Assembly (NCBI RefSeq): GCF_040869045.1
Contig: NC_090319.1
Coordinates: 50,192,779 to 50,256,778 of the forward strand
Length of the DNA: 64,000 bases
Origin: Eurosta solidaginis
Taxonomy: Eukaryota > Arthropoda > Insecta > Diptera > Tephritidae
Reading direction: 5' to 3'
The notes below the pieces were generated by a model that was given only the letters and a program-made list of their open reading frames with translations, searched no databases and had not been told where the DNA came from. Position numbers and translations under genes: made by a program. Below are positions 1 through 10,604 of this stretch, in pieces (within the stretch, counting starts at the first letter, position 1; every line of letters starts with the position of its first letter).

Positions 1-65
1 AACAAGCAAGGAGGTTTAAGTTCGGTTGTAACCGAATATTTTATACCCAGCTCTGAGCTGTTATC
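1..65 (-). repeat. 3' end of a family-A (HINE-like) element, cut by the window edge
   Basis: The first bases read AACAAGCAAGG, then a hairpin (TTCGGTT, 2-nt loop, AACCGAA), then TTTATACCCAGCTCTGAGCT. This is a diverged version of the terminus at 37,575 and, reverse-complemented, at 25,295 and 47,638. The element therefore points leftward, with its 3' end at or before position 1. How far its body extends past 65 is unclear. Confidence 0.6.
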
Positions 66-405
66 GTAGTCATTCCACACCAAGAATCATCGAAAGTGGG
101 CATTGGTATTAACTAATTTTGTAGGAAGGAAATATGTGAAATCTACATATATCTTCTATAAATTTTATTAAATAAAGTCGTTAAATATCATTGTACGCCC
201 ATCACTTCACACAGAATGCTTCGATTTCAAAACGGTTTTTTGCATTTGAAAACTTAGCAACATGGGGAAGACATTTTCGATATAATTTGAAGGTATATAT
301 TATAGGGTCGTGTCAAATTGCCAAGATGTAGTAAAAATCATAAACTTTTTGTTTACACAGCTATAAATTCAAAACGGATGGATCGATTGGAATATTTCTT
401 GAATT

Positions 406-609
406 GTATGAATTAAGCGGGAGTTGCCCTTATTGCTTTTAAACTTATGAAAACATTTATTGGAAGCAATTTTTAATTTATAATTTCTTTAATAATTTGG
501 GAAATATTGAAACAACGTGACATCAGGGCGGACAAGGCGACAGCTGTGTCGATTATACATTATTTCATACATTTAAAAGCAATAAGGGCAACCTCCGCTT
601 AATTCACAC
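406..609. repeat. Inverted repeat with ~37-bp arms
   Basis: The left arm (about 408-445) and right arm (about 571-607) are near-perfect reverse complements; both contain the core TTGCCCTTATTGCTTTTAAA in opposite orientation. The ~125-bp loop contains a SINE fragment (498-548). It is either a small fold-back element or two inverted copies of a repeat. Confidence 0.65.
498..548 (-). repeat. 5'-truncated SINE fragment, inverted relative to 806-946
   Basis: About 50 bp that, reverse-complemented, match the tail of the tRNA-related element at 893-945 with few differences; both contain GATGTCACGTTGTTTCAAT. The tRNA-like head is absent here. Confidence 0.6.
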
Positions 610-805
610 AAACATACAACATTGGTTAATTATTTGTAGTTCTGTAAATAGTACAAAAGTAAAAACAATACCAGTTTCGTTGAAACCGCCTTACCAACAA
701 GCATAACTTTAACACCTGACTACATACAAAGTATGTGCCGTGCAAAAAGAATAAAATATGCAAGGTAGGCAATTGGGATAAAGTGTACAATAACTAAGAC
801 ATGAC

Positions 806-946
806 GTGGCTGAATGCGTTTGTAACACTTCAACCATCGTAGGAGCGCGAGTTCAAATCCCACTCCCGGGAGAAAAGGCTTTGAAGAGATTTTACAGCTA
901 TCGCCTTATCCGTCCAGATGTCACGTTGTTTCAATTTTTCCCACAT
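806..946 (+). repeat. tRNA-related SINE (SINE-2) with Pol III A and B boxes
   Basis: TGGCTGAATGC at 807-817 resembles a Pol III A box and AGTTCAAATCC at 850-860 a B box, about 42 bp apart as in tRNA-derived SINEs. The head cannot fold as a functional tRNA. A non-tRNA body follows to about 945, and its tail recurs inverted at 498-548, which marks it as a dispersed repeat. Confidence 0.6.
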
Positions 947-1490
947 TATTAAATGGAATTCTTATTTGCAGTAAAACTTTAAAATAAGTACCTCCATTCT
1001 GTATAAAAAAAGTACTTGATTCCTTTCCAATAGGAGCAAAATTCTTTAGACAAAAGTAACATTTTTATCAAAAAATGCGGTGCGTGTGTTTGTTAGCTGT
1101 GAACTGTACGAGCAAACTTGCGTTGAGGGGGCATTATACAGCACATACGTGCATACATAGCATTCGCTAGCGTTATTTAACTTCGTGAGTATATTTATAG
1201 GTATGTATGGATGAATGTATGTATTTTCATTTCATATCAGCTTGATATATGTATGTACTTATTTATGCGTGTTTGCCAGGTTATTGCAACACAAATTGTT
1301 AAGAATTCATACATCTTTTGAAAAATATTTACATTTCCTTAAAATTCTTAAGCAAAGTTCCATTTTTTGGTATGTTTGTATGTATGTGATGGCAAGCCGA
1401 TGAGTGTTACTGTGAAGTTGCTTCCCGGAAAGGGGACCAGGGATCGATCTGTTCGAATAACAGGCAAGTATCAGCTAAAAACTTCTTAAA
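947..1490. other. AT-rich stretch without recognised feature
   Basis: No coding region or repeat family was recognised. It contains GTATGTAT-type simple sequence around 1,195-1,260 and 1,372-1,388. The 3' part is probably the body of the Helitron ending at 1,544, whose 5' end I could not locate. Confidence 0.4.
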
Positions 1491-1544
1491 ACTTATGCAG
1501 ATAGACCAAAGTTAGGGCAGAACGACGTCTGCGGAGTCTGCTAG
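1491..1544 (+). mobile_element. Helitron 3' terminus
   Basis: The sequence has a short hairpin (GCAGA, 6-nt loop, TCTGC) at about 1,517-1,532, followed about 8 nt later by a terminal CTAG (1,541-1,544) and a T. Hairpin plus CTRR is the classic Helitron 3' signature, and the flanking T fits insertion between A and T. Matching termini lie at 32,445 (minus strand) and 59,798. Confidence 0.7.
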
Positions 1545-1959
1545 TTATTTTCTAAAAAAGTGTGCGCGCTCTTACAGATTTCGTTCATTTTCCTCAATCA
1601 CATTCCATATGGTATTGGTAATGCGTTCGCCGAGTTTTGAGATAACAGTTTAAACCCCTTTAAACTGCTACATGGTATGCAGTCTTCTGCCGAGAACCGC
1701 AGGCACAGGATAACCCTCATCACTGTAATAAAAAACGAAACCCCGCTAAGTATATATATCAGTCCTTAAGAGAGTAACCACTACACTGCCTCGCTGCTGA
1801 TGTCGCTCACTAACAGCTTCTCAGTCACCTTATTCATATATACAGAGTTTAGCGAAATCCGCGAGCGGATTTTAAAATATAGACCCCCAATAAGAACACT
1901 ACAAACTGGACCTAGTGAAACCAAATCCAAGTTTGCCAAAGTACCTACAATAAACAAGC

Positions 1960-2345
1960 AAGGAAGTCAGGACCTGAGTATCAACGAGAGCATAAGTGCA
2001 GATAAAGAGATTGAGAGTGTGAGATTGTGGTAGAGAGGTGAGAGAGAAAGTAGAAGATAGAAAAGAGAGAAAGAGAATGCAATGGGACACTAACAGGTTA
2101 GACAGAGAGATATAGTGGGAGATAGTATATAGACAAAGAAAGCTGAGGATATGTACTAAATAGGAAAGCTAGAAGTAAACTTGATGTAATATGTAACGCT
2201 CAATGTTAAATCAGGGTAAACAAAAAGAATAGAACGAATAAAGTGGGTGGAAGGGAGAGGAGTTAATTAAAGAGAGAGAAGGAGATGGATAACAATATAG
2301 GATAATATGATAGAGAGCGGGAGAAATATTGAGGAAGTGAAATTG
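1960..2345. repeat. Purine-rich (GA-rich) degenerate low-complexity tract
   Basis: The + strand is strongly biased to GAGAGA, AGATAG and AGAAAG words over about 380 bp. A pyrimidine-rich counterpart lies at 32,540-32,750 next to a Helitron 3' end, so this may be Helitron internal sequence. The short ORFs here are by-products of the bias. Confidence 0.5.
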
Positions 2346-2461
2346 TGCTCAGACATTCGTAGTTTCTGAGGTGTTTTTTGAGGTTAGCTTGAAAAAAGAG
2401 TGTGTGTTTTAGAAAACGAGCACAAAAACTGAAGTTGACCAGATATTTTAATGGTTTATAT

Positions 2462-2729
2462 CATGGTTCAATTATGTACAGGTTGACTCATCTCATCGGC
2501 TGATTTTATTTATGTCATTGCATGGTCGAAGGGATTGTCAAAAAGAGATGGCAAACTCAAAATGAAACCAACACATTGGCAACATTTTACTTACACATAC
2601 AAAAACTGCTAAGTTTTATTTTTCCATTCCATACCATTCGCACCAACACCAATACACAGATTTTGACAATTTGAACAGACATATTTTGTTGCTTTACAGA
2701 TGAGCCAACCTGTATATAGTTGAACCATG
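2462..2729. mobile_element. 268-bp MITE with ~32-bp terminal inverted repeats
   Basis: The left end (2,462-2,493) starts CATGGTTCAA and the reverse complement of the right end (2,698-2,729) also starts CATGGTTCAA. The ~32-bp arms differ at about three positions. No coding capacity. The target duplication is unclear, so I do not assign a superfamily. Confidence 0.7.
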
Positions 2730-3344
2730 ATTTACATTGATGCAATGTACATCAGGTAATTGACTTAGCAACATTATATCTCTTACCTTTAAACGGAACA
2801 ACTAAAGAGTACAGTGATGCACTCAGCAGTACAAAAAACTGTAGGAGTAGTAAAGGCTTTGTCCTGGCAACCCTTCTAAACTGAACATAAAACATTCGCG
2901 AGTCCTCATGATTGATGGAATGGGCAAAGGACTCCCTGCACACGCTCTCAGCTGCCAGAGGGTTTACTGGATTTTATAGAATTTAGGAATAAGATAAGCT
3001 TCGTTGTCAAACCCTCCTCCCTATTTAAATATTGTGACCTTCATTGTTTGACGCCGGTGAAGCTTCAACAGCTAGGTGCCCAAAGGTCTTCTGGCTAGAA
3101 ATGGTCCCTTGTGACATTTATTCTACAAATATGGAGGAAAATAAAAGTTATCTTCCTACCCAAGATAGGTAGACGTGTGTACGAAAATGCCAAAGAAACT
3201 GCCCTTCATGATCTTATTAGTTAATCAATTTTATTTAAATCCCTTCTGTAATTTTAAACTTGTATTAGGAATTCAATCAAAAGAATTTGATAATCGCAAT
3301 ACAAAGCTTAATAGCTTCAGAGGTTCTGCAATCCAATTGTCAAA
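2730..3344. other. No recognised feature
   Basis: Unique-looking sequence with only short ORFs lacking recognisable domains. No repeat partner was found elsewhere in the window. Confidence 0.4.
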
Positions 3345-3560
3345 AGCAGGCGAAGCTCTGGCGATCCCAACTGAGGGGTCTGGATGGTGGTAGGGAACGG
3401 TGGCCCAGAAGGTTTAATGTGGTTATATAAATCTTTCCAGAGATGGTCGGGCTAGTACTTTAATGGTGCTTGTTACCGGAATGTACCAGATCTATATCCG
3501 GAAAAGGACCACAAATATCTACAGCACTCCCCAAAACCTTCGGGGAGTATTGTTGTTGAT
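3345..3560 (+). repeat. Short interspersed repeat, family C, copy 1
   Basis: About 215 bp matching 49,910-50,130. Shared blocks include AGCAGGCGA, AGAAGGTTT, GTGGTTATATAAATC, GTTACCGGAA and CCTTCGGGGAGT. The spacing is conserved with scattered substitutions and small indels. No Pol III boxes were evident, so this is a dispersed non-coding repeat of unknown class. Confidence 0.65.
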
Positions 3561-4033
3561 CGGATTTGAAATTAATGTCAGTGACATTAGTTCTCTTTCA
3601 AAAGTGAATTAATGTCAATTGGCGCTAGTTCCATTGACACTATTACACGTCACCTTCAAAAATATTTTCACTAAATTATCTTTATCAATCTACCTGTCGT
3701 ACATATTAACTGAATTTAAATAAGTAGCATAATTTAATATATCATCCCATCCCATACAAATGTCAATTTAACCTCGGAAATTTCTATATGATACCAAATC
3801 GCAATCTAAGGCAAAAATGCGTATACATTAGACTGGGTCGATTTATTAACCGATATCGCGCCGTCGATTTTTCTATAGGATTTGGGCTCAGAAAAAAAAA
3901 GTTCCACTACGCAGACCCAAAAAATAATTTTCGATGCTATTTTTTTTTACTTTTTTTCGACTTTGATTTTTAAAGTTTTTCTCATGACCAACTAAACAAA
4001 TTTTCATTTGATTGAAAATTTTCATGTATACCC

Positions 4034-5741
4034 TCATTATTCAATTACTAGAGGTTTGTTCTTCAATGATGACAGATCTTTGACACTCCCAAATTGAAAA
4101 ATCTGGACGGTTTGCTTTTACGAAGTAAGGAAAACGGGGAATAATTCAATCCCCTTCAGTGAAATTGTAGTAGACAAGTATCTTTGGTAGTATATTAGTA
4201 GTGATAATAAATTTGTAAATGCCAAAAGTTTTTGGGTAAATAATTAATTTTCTACTAAATATTTCGTGAATTGATAAAGTTATGATGGTTTGGTCATTCT
4301 TTCAGAAATTGTTTGAAGAATGCCGTACGTTAGAATTTTATTCAAAAATGCACTATCTCACAATTTGTTTCAAAAACTCCCTATATGAACATAAGTTCAA
4401 TGTATTTTGCAATAAGAGGGAGTTAATGAAAAGCATTCTGAGATGAAGCGTTCTTCAATCTAACTCTAATATAGGGCGGTTTTGTGACAAATCCTGAATT
4501 GGAAAATTTTTGAAGAATATTTTGAGATAGCACGATTTTGAATAGGCAGCCGCAATGAACTGGCAAAAACAAAAATAAAAGAAAATGGCTTATTGTCTTA
4601 GAACTTTATATTCCTACCTTGACTTGGACAGAAGAGTTAGGCTTTTGTACGGTCCTGCTATGCAGGGAGTATTCACTCACCTTTTTATTCTGAAATTTCG
4701 GAAAGCTCGTTTCCGTTAGTATTCTTGGAAGCGTTCCGGATGAACCGTTAATTTAGAATATTCGGAATACGTTCATTTGATACTACCTCACGAGTTCCGA
4801 ATATGCATAATATTCCAAATATAAACCGAATCTCCAAATTCTTAAATGGACACGAATGTTCCGAACATACGGAATTAATAGAACAGACGGTGGACTTTTA
4901 ATACGCGCCAAAAAATATCGAGAGAAGTGGCAAAAACGCATATTGACCTCGATAACAATAATTCGAAGGCGGAAATAAAAATTTTACCTCGTTCAAAAGA
5001 TATTGACGAAAAACCGAAAAATGGCCCCGGGTTGCGGTGGCGGCCTTCAGCCGAGCTTATATAAAATTACCCTGACCGGTCCACCAATAAGGTGGGATCA
5101 AAATTAAATGCGTGCAAAATCCCTTTGTACACAAAATCTTTTTCAGTGCGCACAAAAACATTACAACAACCACATGAAAATTTCCAGCTTCAACTCCAAA
5201 TATCTCCGGGACAGAGATATAATTTTTCTTCTCTGCCTTAGGATTATTGTTGTCGAGGTCGCCTCTCTCGAAATTTTTGGACGCGCATTAGCAGAAGACT
5301 CCTGATCTAGACTTTTACCTGAATACCAATGAGTACATTTCGTTATGGCATCTCCATTATTTACAAATGACATTTTTACGTGAATCGATTTAATAGTCGA
5401 GGTTTTGACGTTGAACGAAGAATTTTGAATTGGTTTAGTTTTCGAATGTTCATAGGTTTACGAAAGTGCACGATTCCTTGGTGTCCGTACTTTTCATATA
5501 ACCTATGTTCAGGCACACTAATAGATCATGGCATAGTTAATAAATTCATTATAAGATTTAAATAAAATAAGTACTTATCGGGTATTTGTAAACTGATTTC
5601 TTCCTATTTCTACTACTAATATTTTTCGAAAATTCGCAAAGAAACAACACAGTTAACGGATGTCAATTCGACTTGGGAGCAAAATGGATGCAATTGTCAA
5701 AAAATGTGGCTGTCAAGCAAACCTCTTGTGATTGAATCATG
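4034..5741. mobile_element. P-element-like non-autonomous transposon
   Basis: A 1.7-kb insertion with imperfect ~30-bp terminal inverted repeats. The right end, reverse-complemented, reads CATGATTCAATCACAAGAGG; the left begins CATTATTCAA and shares AGAGGTTTG. It is flanked by perfect 8-bp duplications GTATACCC (4,026-4,033 and 5,742-5,749). A CATGAT start and 8-bp duplications are features of Drosophila P elements. No transposase ORF or THAP domain was seen inside, so it is non-autonomous. Confidence 0.6.
4885..5305. repeat. Diverged copy of the CGCGTCC fold-back MITE
   Basis: The left part (ATACGCGCC near 4,899, then ATATCGAGAGA) and right part (TCTCTCGAAA, then GGACGCGCATTAGCAG near 5,279) are inverted and match the arms of the MITE at 17,434-17,733, as does CAATAATTCGAAGGCGGAAA. 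It lies inside the P-like element and so inserted after that element existed, or is part of it. Confidence 0.5.
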
Positions 5742-5976
5742 GTATACCCTGTCCGACCCACATTTTTTTTTCAAAAAGCTGTTACCGACAACGTTTTTAG
5801 CGGACATTTTTGGGTCGGACAGGGTATACATATAAAATTTTTTTAGTAGTTCATAAAAAAAAACTTAAAAATCAAAGTCGAAAAAAGTTAAAAGAATGAA
5901 ATTTTTTTGGGTATACCTAGTGGAACTTTTTTCCTGAGCCCAAATCCTATACAAATCGACCCAACCTAATATACAT

Positions 5977-6529
5977 AGATATATAGCTTGGTCACGATTT
6001 TTGGTACCCCAAATCGTAATGCATAATCCTTGAATCGAACGTTAATTTTTCACTGCTTGTACGTGCTTTGAACCATTGCGAACAGAAAACATGATACACA
6101 TGCGCACAAGACACAAACACAAACACAAAAAACAAAAACGTACGCTTTCAAATTGGTCTGGATGATCTCTCTTAAATTTGCCATTTGTTGCGAAGCTTTT
6201 ATTGAAAAGCTGGTAAAAAATATATATGTTTGTATATATTTTATTGCTATTTTTGTTGTACACGTTGCTCAACTTGATTGGATTACAGCTAAAATATACT
6301 CACACACACGCATAGCCAAATTATTTGCATATTTTCGTTTGACTGTTCAATGGTGCTTCGTATGAATTTCGATTTCTTAGCGCTTTCCGATATATAAAAA
6401 TTGAACATTTAAAGAGTTTTATTTCGGTTTGCACTTTGGCAAGTAATAAAAAAGGTAGCAATTTATTTATGCATAAGATGACAATCGTACTCAATATTCC
6501 ATGTGTTTATCATTTTTTTATTTTGCTAC
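5977..6529. other. No recognised feature
   Basis: AT-rich sequence with short ORFs only. It contains a CACAAACACAAACAC-type simple tract near 6,112-6,126. No repeat partner was seen in the window. Confidence 0.35.
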
Positions 6530-8350
6530 CTATTTGGGATGGATTTAATGACTATTTCTGCAGAATCATTTCAGAACTGTATTTGCGATCATTTTGGGAT
6601 AATTTCGAAATTATTTCAGAATCATTTCGCTACTAATTCGGGATTACTTCAGGAAAACAATCCCAAAAAGGCTTCGAAATGAAGCAGAATTACTCCAATT
6701 GAACCATTTAGAACTAGGAGTAAGAATTAGGAATTGGGTTCAAATGGTTCAATTGAACTGTTTCTGGATCATTTCGAAGCATTTTTGGGATTGTTTCCTC
6801 AAATAATTCGGGATTAATTCTGGATAACTTTAAAATTTAAAATTTACAGGTTTGTTTTCAGCATAGATTCGGGACTATTTTTGAATCACTTCATTCCAAT
6901 TTCGGGATAGGTTCAGTTTTATTTAAGGAATATTTCGAGATTAATTCGGCGCCATTTTAATATTGTAACGAATTTACTGTAACTCCGCTTATTTTCAACT
7001 TGCTTCTTACGTTCGTATCGCTAAACTGTTGAATAAATAACTCCAATATTGAATAATGGAAAAATGGCCTTTATTAAAGTACTTCACAATAACACTTATA
7101 CTTTGCAACTAGCTTGCTTAACAATCAAACTGATTGATAGTTCAAATGAAACTCTATTATTGCCCGCCAGATTGCGTGCTTAATCAATAATTGCTTGATA
7201 GCTCAACTCAAACTGAATTCCAGCGCCTCTACATTTGCTGCCTTTTATACTCTCTGATTTCAACGTTCGCATCTTCTAGGCGCTTCCAGAATCTACTAGT
7301 TGCCATCAGCTCTCAAACTTCTCAGCTGCAACTACAATTGCACCATTTTATAGCTTCTCTCATTGCATACTTTCAGAAGTATCTCAGATATATGCATGTG
7401 TTTGTGCATTGACTCTCCGCTGCTCGTATACGTACATGGTACATATGTGTAGGCGCAATTATTGTTTCGTTTATGTAGATACATAATGATTGATCTATGG
7501 GTGTGAATTCACGTCACTGCTTAGCATCGGCTTAGAGATAGCAGGGCCCCTTAGTTTTGCTAATATTCGTAACAATATCATTTCAAACATTATCGAAATA
7601 ACTTCAAGACCGTTTCGGGAAGTGTTTTTAGGTTTATTTTGGCGCTTTCAATTATTTTGAGATGTATTCAGGATTATTTAAAAAACATTACGAAACATTT
7701 TTCATATCACATCATGATCATTTTAGAATTGTTTTCGAGTCTGTCCAAATGCCACTTAAGCACTGTTTTTGCGACTATATTTGGCTGTTTCACGATCACT
7801 CTAAAATTATTTCGGAACTACTACTTTCTGGATCGGTATCATTTCGATACTATTTCGGAGTCACTCTATGCAAATTTCGGAATCGGTCAGGCCTTCTAGG
7901 ACTATTTCGGGGTGAGTCACGATTATTTCAAGAAAATTTCGAGACTATTTTAGCATCATTTGGGGACCGTTTTTTCGACTATTTCTGGATCAACTCGGAG
8001 TCTTTTCAGGTTTGTTTTCTGAACTCCATACTACAATTTTTCACGATCATTCTAGAACTATTGCGGAACTATTTGTGAACCACGTTATATCAATTTCGGG
8101 ATCGATTCAAGGTTAATTCAGGATTATTTGTGGAAGTACGCTTTTGCGTGCTTTTTGCGATTATCTCGAGTTGTACCACTTCATGCCAATTTGTTTATCG
8201 GTTCATTGCTATTTCAGCATTATTTCGTGACTATGTTAGTATCATTTTGGAACTTTGTCAAGCTCACTTGAAGAGCGTTTCTGGACTGTTTTCAGGTTCA
8301 TTTCGGACATGTCCTTGATGTTATTTTGGGATGTATTAAGTAATAAATCG
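6530..8350 (+). repeat. Degenerate ATTTCGG-type repeat array (forward), split by a solo LTR
   Basis: Words such as ATTTCGGAA, TTCGGGATTA, GATCATTTCG and TTATTTC recur every 10-25 bp from about 6,530 to 6,959 and resume at 7,579-8,350 after the LTR. The period is irregular. Open frames here, including a 138-codon one at 7,662-8,078, come from the stop-poor repeat and show no domain. Confidence 0.6.
6964..7574 (+). mobile_element. Solo LTR of the gypsy-like element, 611 bp
   Basis: It begins TGTAACGAATTT and ends TATTCGTAACA, matching the LTRs at 53,199-53,850 and 56,283-56,934. It is flanked by perfect 4-bp duplications ATAT (6,960-6,963 and 7,575-7,578). No internal region is present, so this is a product of LTR-LTR recombination. 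Diverged from the 53-57 kb LTRs by many substitutions and indels. The strand given follows the + reading of the TG..CA ends; the coding element at 53-57 kb lies on the minus strand. Confidence 0.85.
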
Positions 8351-8704
8351 ATATCATTTAGTTTTCTTGAGGTTTATGAGTAGGTATTGTCAAAAGTGAT
8401 GTTTGTTTATATGTATATTTATGTGTTGTGTGTTTATTCAGAACCGAGGGTAGTTTTTACTGATCCATTTGTGTGGCTGACTGAGGCAGGTAGAGGTGAG
8501 TAAATCTAGTCGTGTTTTCGCGGCTGTTTCGGTTTCATTTCTGTACTGTTTTCGCACCTTGACGGGTTTGATTCGGCATTCTTGTGGGACTGGTTCAGGT
8601 AAAATTATATTCGCTTCTATGCACACGTTGATCCATACTTGTGATAATAAATCCGATATCATCTCTATATAGGCATGAAAAGATCCCCAAAGCAATCTTA
8701 AAAT
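8351..8704. other. Spacer between oppositely oriented ATTTCGG arrays
   Basis: About 350 bp of non-repetitive sequence separates the forward array from its inverted counterpart. An 85-codon minus-strand ORF (8,438-8,695) lies here without recognisable domain. I cannot tell whether it is a decayed exon or chance. Confidence 0.4.
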
Positions 8705-9030
8705 TATCGAGAAATGATCCCGAACTTATTCCGAATTAGCCCCGAAATGAACTGGAAAAAATTCGGAAATTTTTCCAAAAGGAATGCCGAAATGGTCTTG
8801 GAATGATCCCAAAACAGCACGTAAAGCAATATCGAAGCGGTCCTAACATAATGTCGACATGATCCAGAAATAGTACTGGAATAATCCCGAAAAATCATCG
8901 AAATGATCCTTATTTATCCCGAAAACAATTTTTCAGCTATGTGGAAGTAGTCCCGAAATGACCCCGTTCTAATTCTTAAATAGTTCCGAAAGTCCTGCAG
9001 TAATTTCGAAATGATACCGAACTAAGTTGC
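8705..9030 (-). repeat. Degenerate ATTTCGG-type array, inverted orientation
   Basis: Here the + strand shows the reverse complement of the 6.5-8.3 kb words: GATCCCGAA, CCCGAAATGA, GAAATGATCC and CCGAAATAGT-like units every 12-20 bp. With the upstream array it forms a large imperfect inverted arrangement. Confidence 0.55.
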
Positions 9031-9874
9031 GAAAATGTTGCCTCTTTCAACCAAGTTTTAGATTAAAATTCGTTAAAAATTAAATCTAATATTCTGTTAT
9101 TAAGGCAACATCCATCAACTTTTTGTTAAGCTTAAGTAATCACTTCAAATTTTAATTAAGTTAGACACATAACATTTCCATTTTAATTAAAGCATGAAAA
9201 TACTTAAAACTTTGAAAAACTTTCCAATGTAAAATAATTAGTATGCAAAACAAAGTTCTTAAATATTAAATTGGGTGAATTTGTTCCTTACGCATAAATA
9301 TTTAGAGGCGGGCGTTAATAGAGATTTGTGGGAAACTTGTTGAATTAGCGATGGTGGAACAAATTCATCTGACTTATTTTGTTATGTTTTACAATTCTTT
9401 ATGTGTGCATCTCACGCTTAGATACATGTCTCAAACTTCTTCATACTTAAAACTCCCATACCGGCTGGTCCGTGAGCACCTCACATAGGCTGAATGAGTA
9501 CGTAGTGTTTCCGGAAGTTCATTTAACAACCAAAATGAAAACCTCTTTCAAAACCCAGGACCTATGTTATAAAATAATATCGTCCTCTTGGCAAATACCT
9601 GCTTCTAGATATGACAGCCGGAGTCTTAGCCTGCAAGCGCGGATGACGAGCACAAAATGTGCTTGATCGTTTCCTCCTCCAACCTACACTTCCTACAGCT
9701 GCTATCAATGACCAAGCTTAATTTAAAGGCATGTTACGCCAGATGGCGTGTCCCGTTAGAATAACCGTAATGTATGCACAGTCCTCTTTGTTTTAATGAT
9801 AGGAGTTACTTTGTTAAATTAAGGTAGCAAGACCTACACATGCACTTGGACACTTAAAAGCCCCATGCTTTCGT

Positions 9875-10105
9875 CTACGCCTTTCCCGCTTGGTCGAGCA
9901 TATGTCCTCGGACCCAATATAGATGTATGACTCCCCCTATTCTCGTTTCATTCGAGGGATTGGTTACACCCTGACATGCTTTTAGATACTGTGCTGTGTG
10001 CTGCGAGATTATTGCCTTAATTGTGGCTTGGCTGTCAATATAAAAGTTGACGCGTCTGCAGCTTAAGTTTTTTTTGTCCAGTGTGTCTGACCCTACTCCT
10101 TCCAC
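9875..10105 (-). pseudogene. LINE RNase H domain fragment
   Basis: The 76-codon frame includes VNFYIDSQATIKAI and IHLYWVRGHM. These match the RNase H pattern of a catalytic Asp followed by SQAAI, then a conserved W(V)PGH(x)G. The usual P of PGH is R here, and the GNExAD segment that follows is lost to a frameshift near 9,890. A cysteine-rich tail, typical after RNase H in such elements, is visible out of frame at 9,720-9,600. Confidence 0.65.
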
Positions 10106-10285
10106 TCCTTTGGCACCATCTTTGCAGTTGTTAACGCTATGTCCTTTTTCACCAGATCTACAGGTAGAATGTGCAGAATGGCATACAGTCTTGCCGTCGG
10201 GGTTGTTTTTATTGCGCCTATAACGCTAAGCATTGATAGAGGGTATCTCTAATTTTTTGAGGTAGGTTCTTTTTTGTGTGGCTGC

Positions 10286-10505
10286 TCACCAAAAAGGGAC
10301 TCCAAAGTATAGTATATGTTTTACAACCGCTGCAAACACCCAATGAGAAAGAGAGGGTGATAAACCATAGGTACATCCAAGCATTCTTTCACATACGCAA
10401 AATGCCGTCGATGCCATCTTCACACTCTCCTCCACTTTAAGCTTCCATGACAACTTACTTTCTAGAATGATTCCTAAATTGTTTTTGCAAGGTTTCTCCT
10501 GATTT
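10286..10505 (-). pseudogene. LINE reverse transcriptase C-terminal fragment
   Basis: The minus-strand translation contains NLGIILESKLSW, then a segment ending AAVVKHILYFGVPFW. This is the region after the palm, where LINE RTs have an LG(I/V) motif and a (V/I)(R/K)P(I/V)L.YG motif. The preceding codons belong to ORF1 sequence in the same open frame (10,714-10,286), so the join marks a deletion of the endonuclease and catalytic RT core. Confidence 0.6.
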
Positions 10506-10604
10506 GCTTTTCCTCTGAATCTTCTTACATCGCAAGCTCTGTTGTATGCAGTCATAAGTTTTTGGTCCTCCTTTTGCCCTTTTGGCTTAAGGCTTTTGAG
10601 GCCC

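Larger units (their letters stand above)
3829..5968. mobile_element. hAT-like fold-back MITE, split by the insertion at 4,034-5,741
   Basis: The halves 3,829-4,033 and 5,742-5,968 correspond to the two sides of the intact palindromic MITE at 30,035-30,542. The left end begins TAGACTGGGTCGATTT and the right end is its inverted counterpart. Flanking octamers GTATACAT (3,821-3,828) and ATATACAT (5,969-5,976) match at 7 of 8 positions, fitting the 8-bp duplication of hAT elements. No coding capacity. Confidence 0.7.

Noticed and set aside
7639..8318. Overlapping + strand ORFs of 62-138 codons
   Set aside because: They lie entirely in the ATTTCGG degenerate array, which is stop-poor in several frames. 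The translations are repeat-like and contain no domain.
8438..8695. 85-codon minus-strand ORF between the inverted arrays
   Set aside because: Composition is ordinary, but no domain, splice signal or homologue could be recognised; chance is not excluded at this length.
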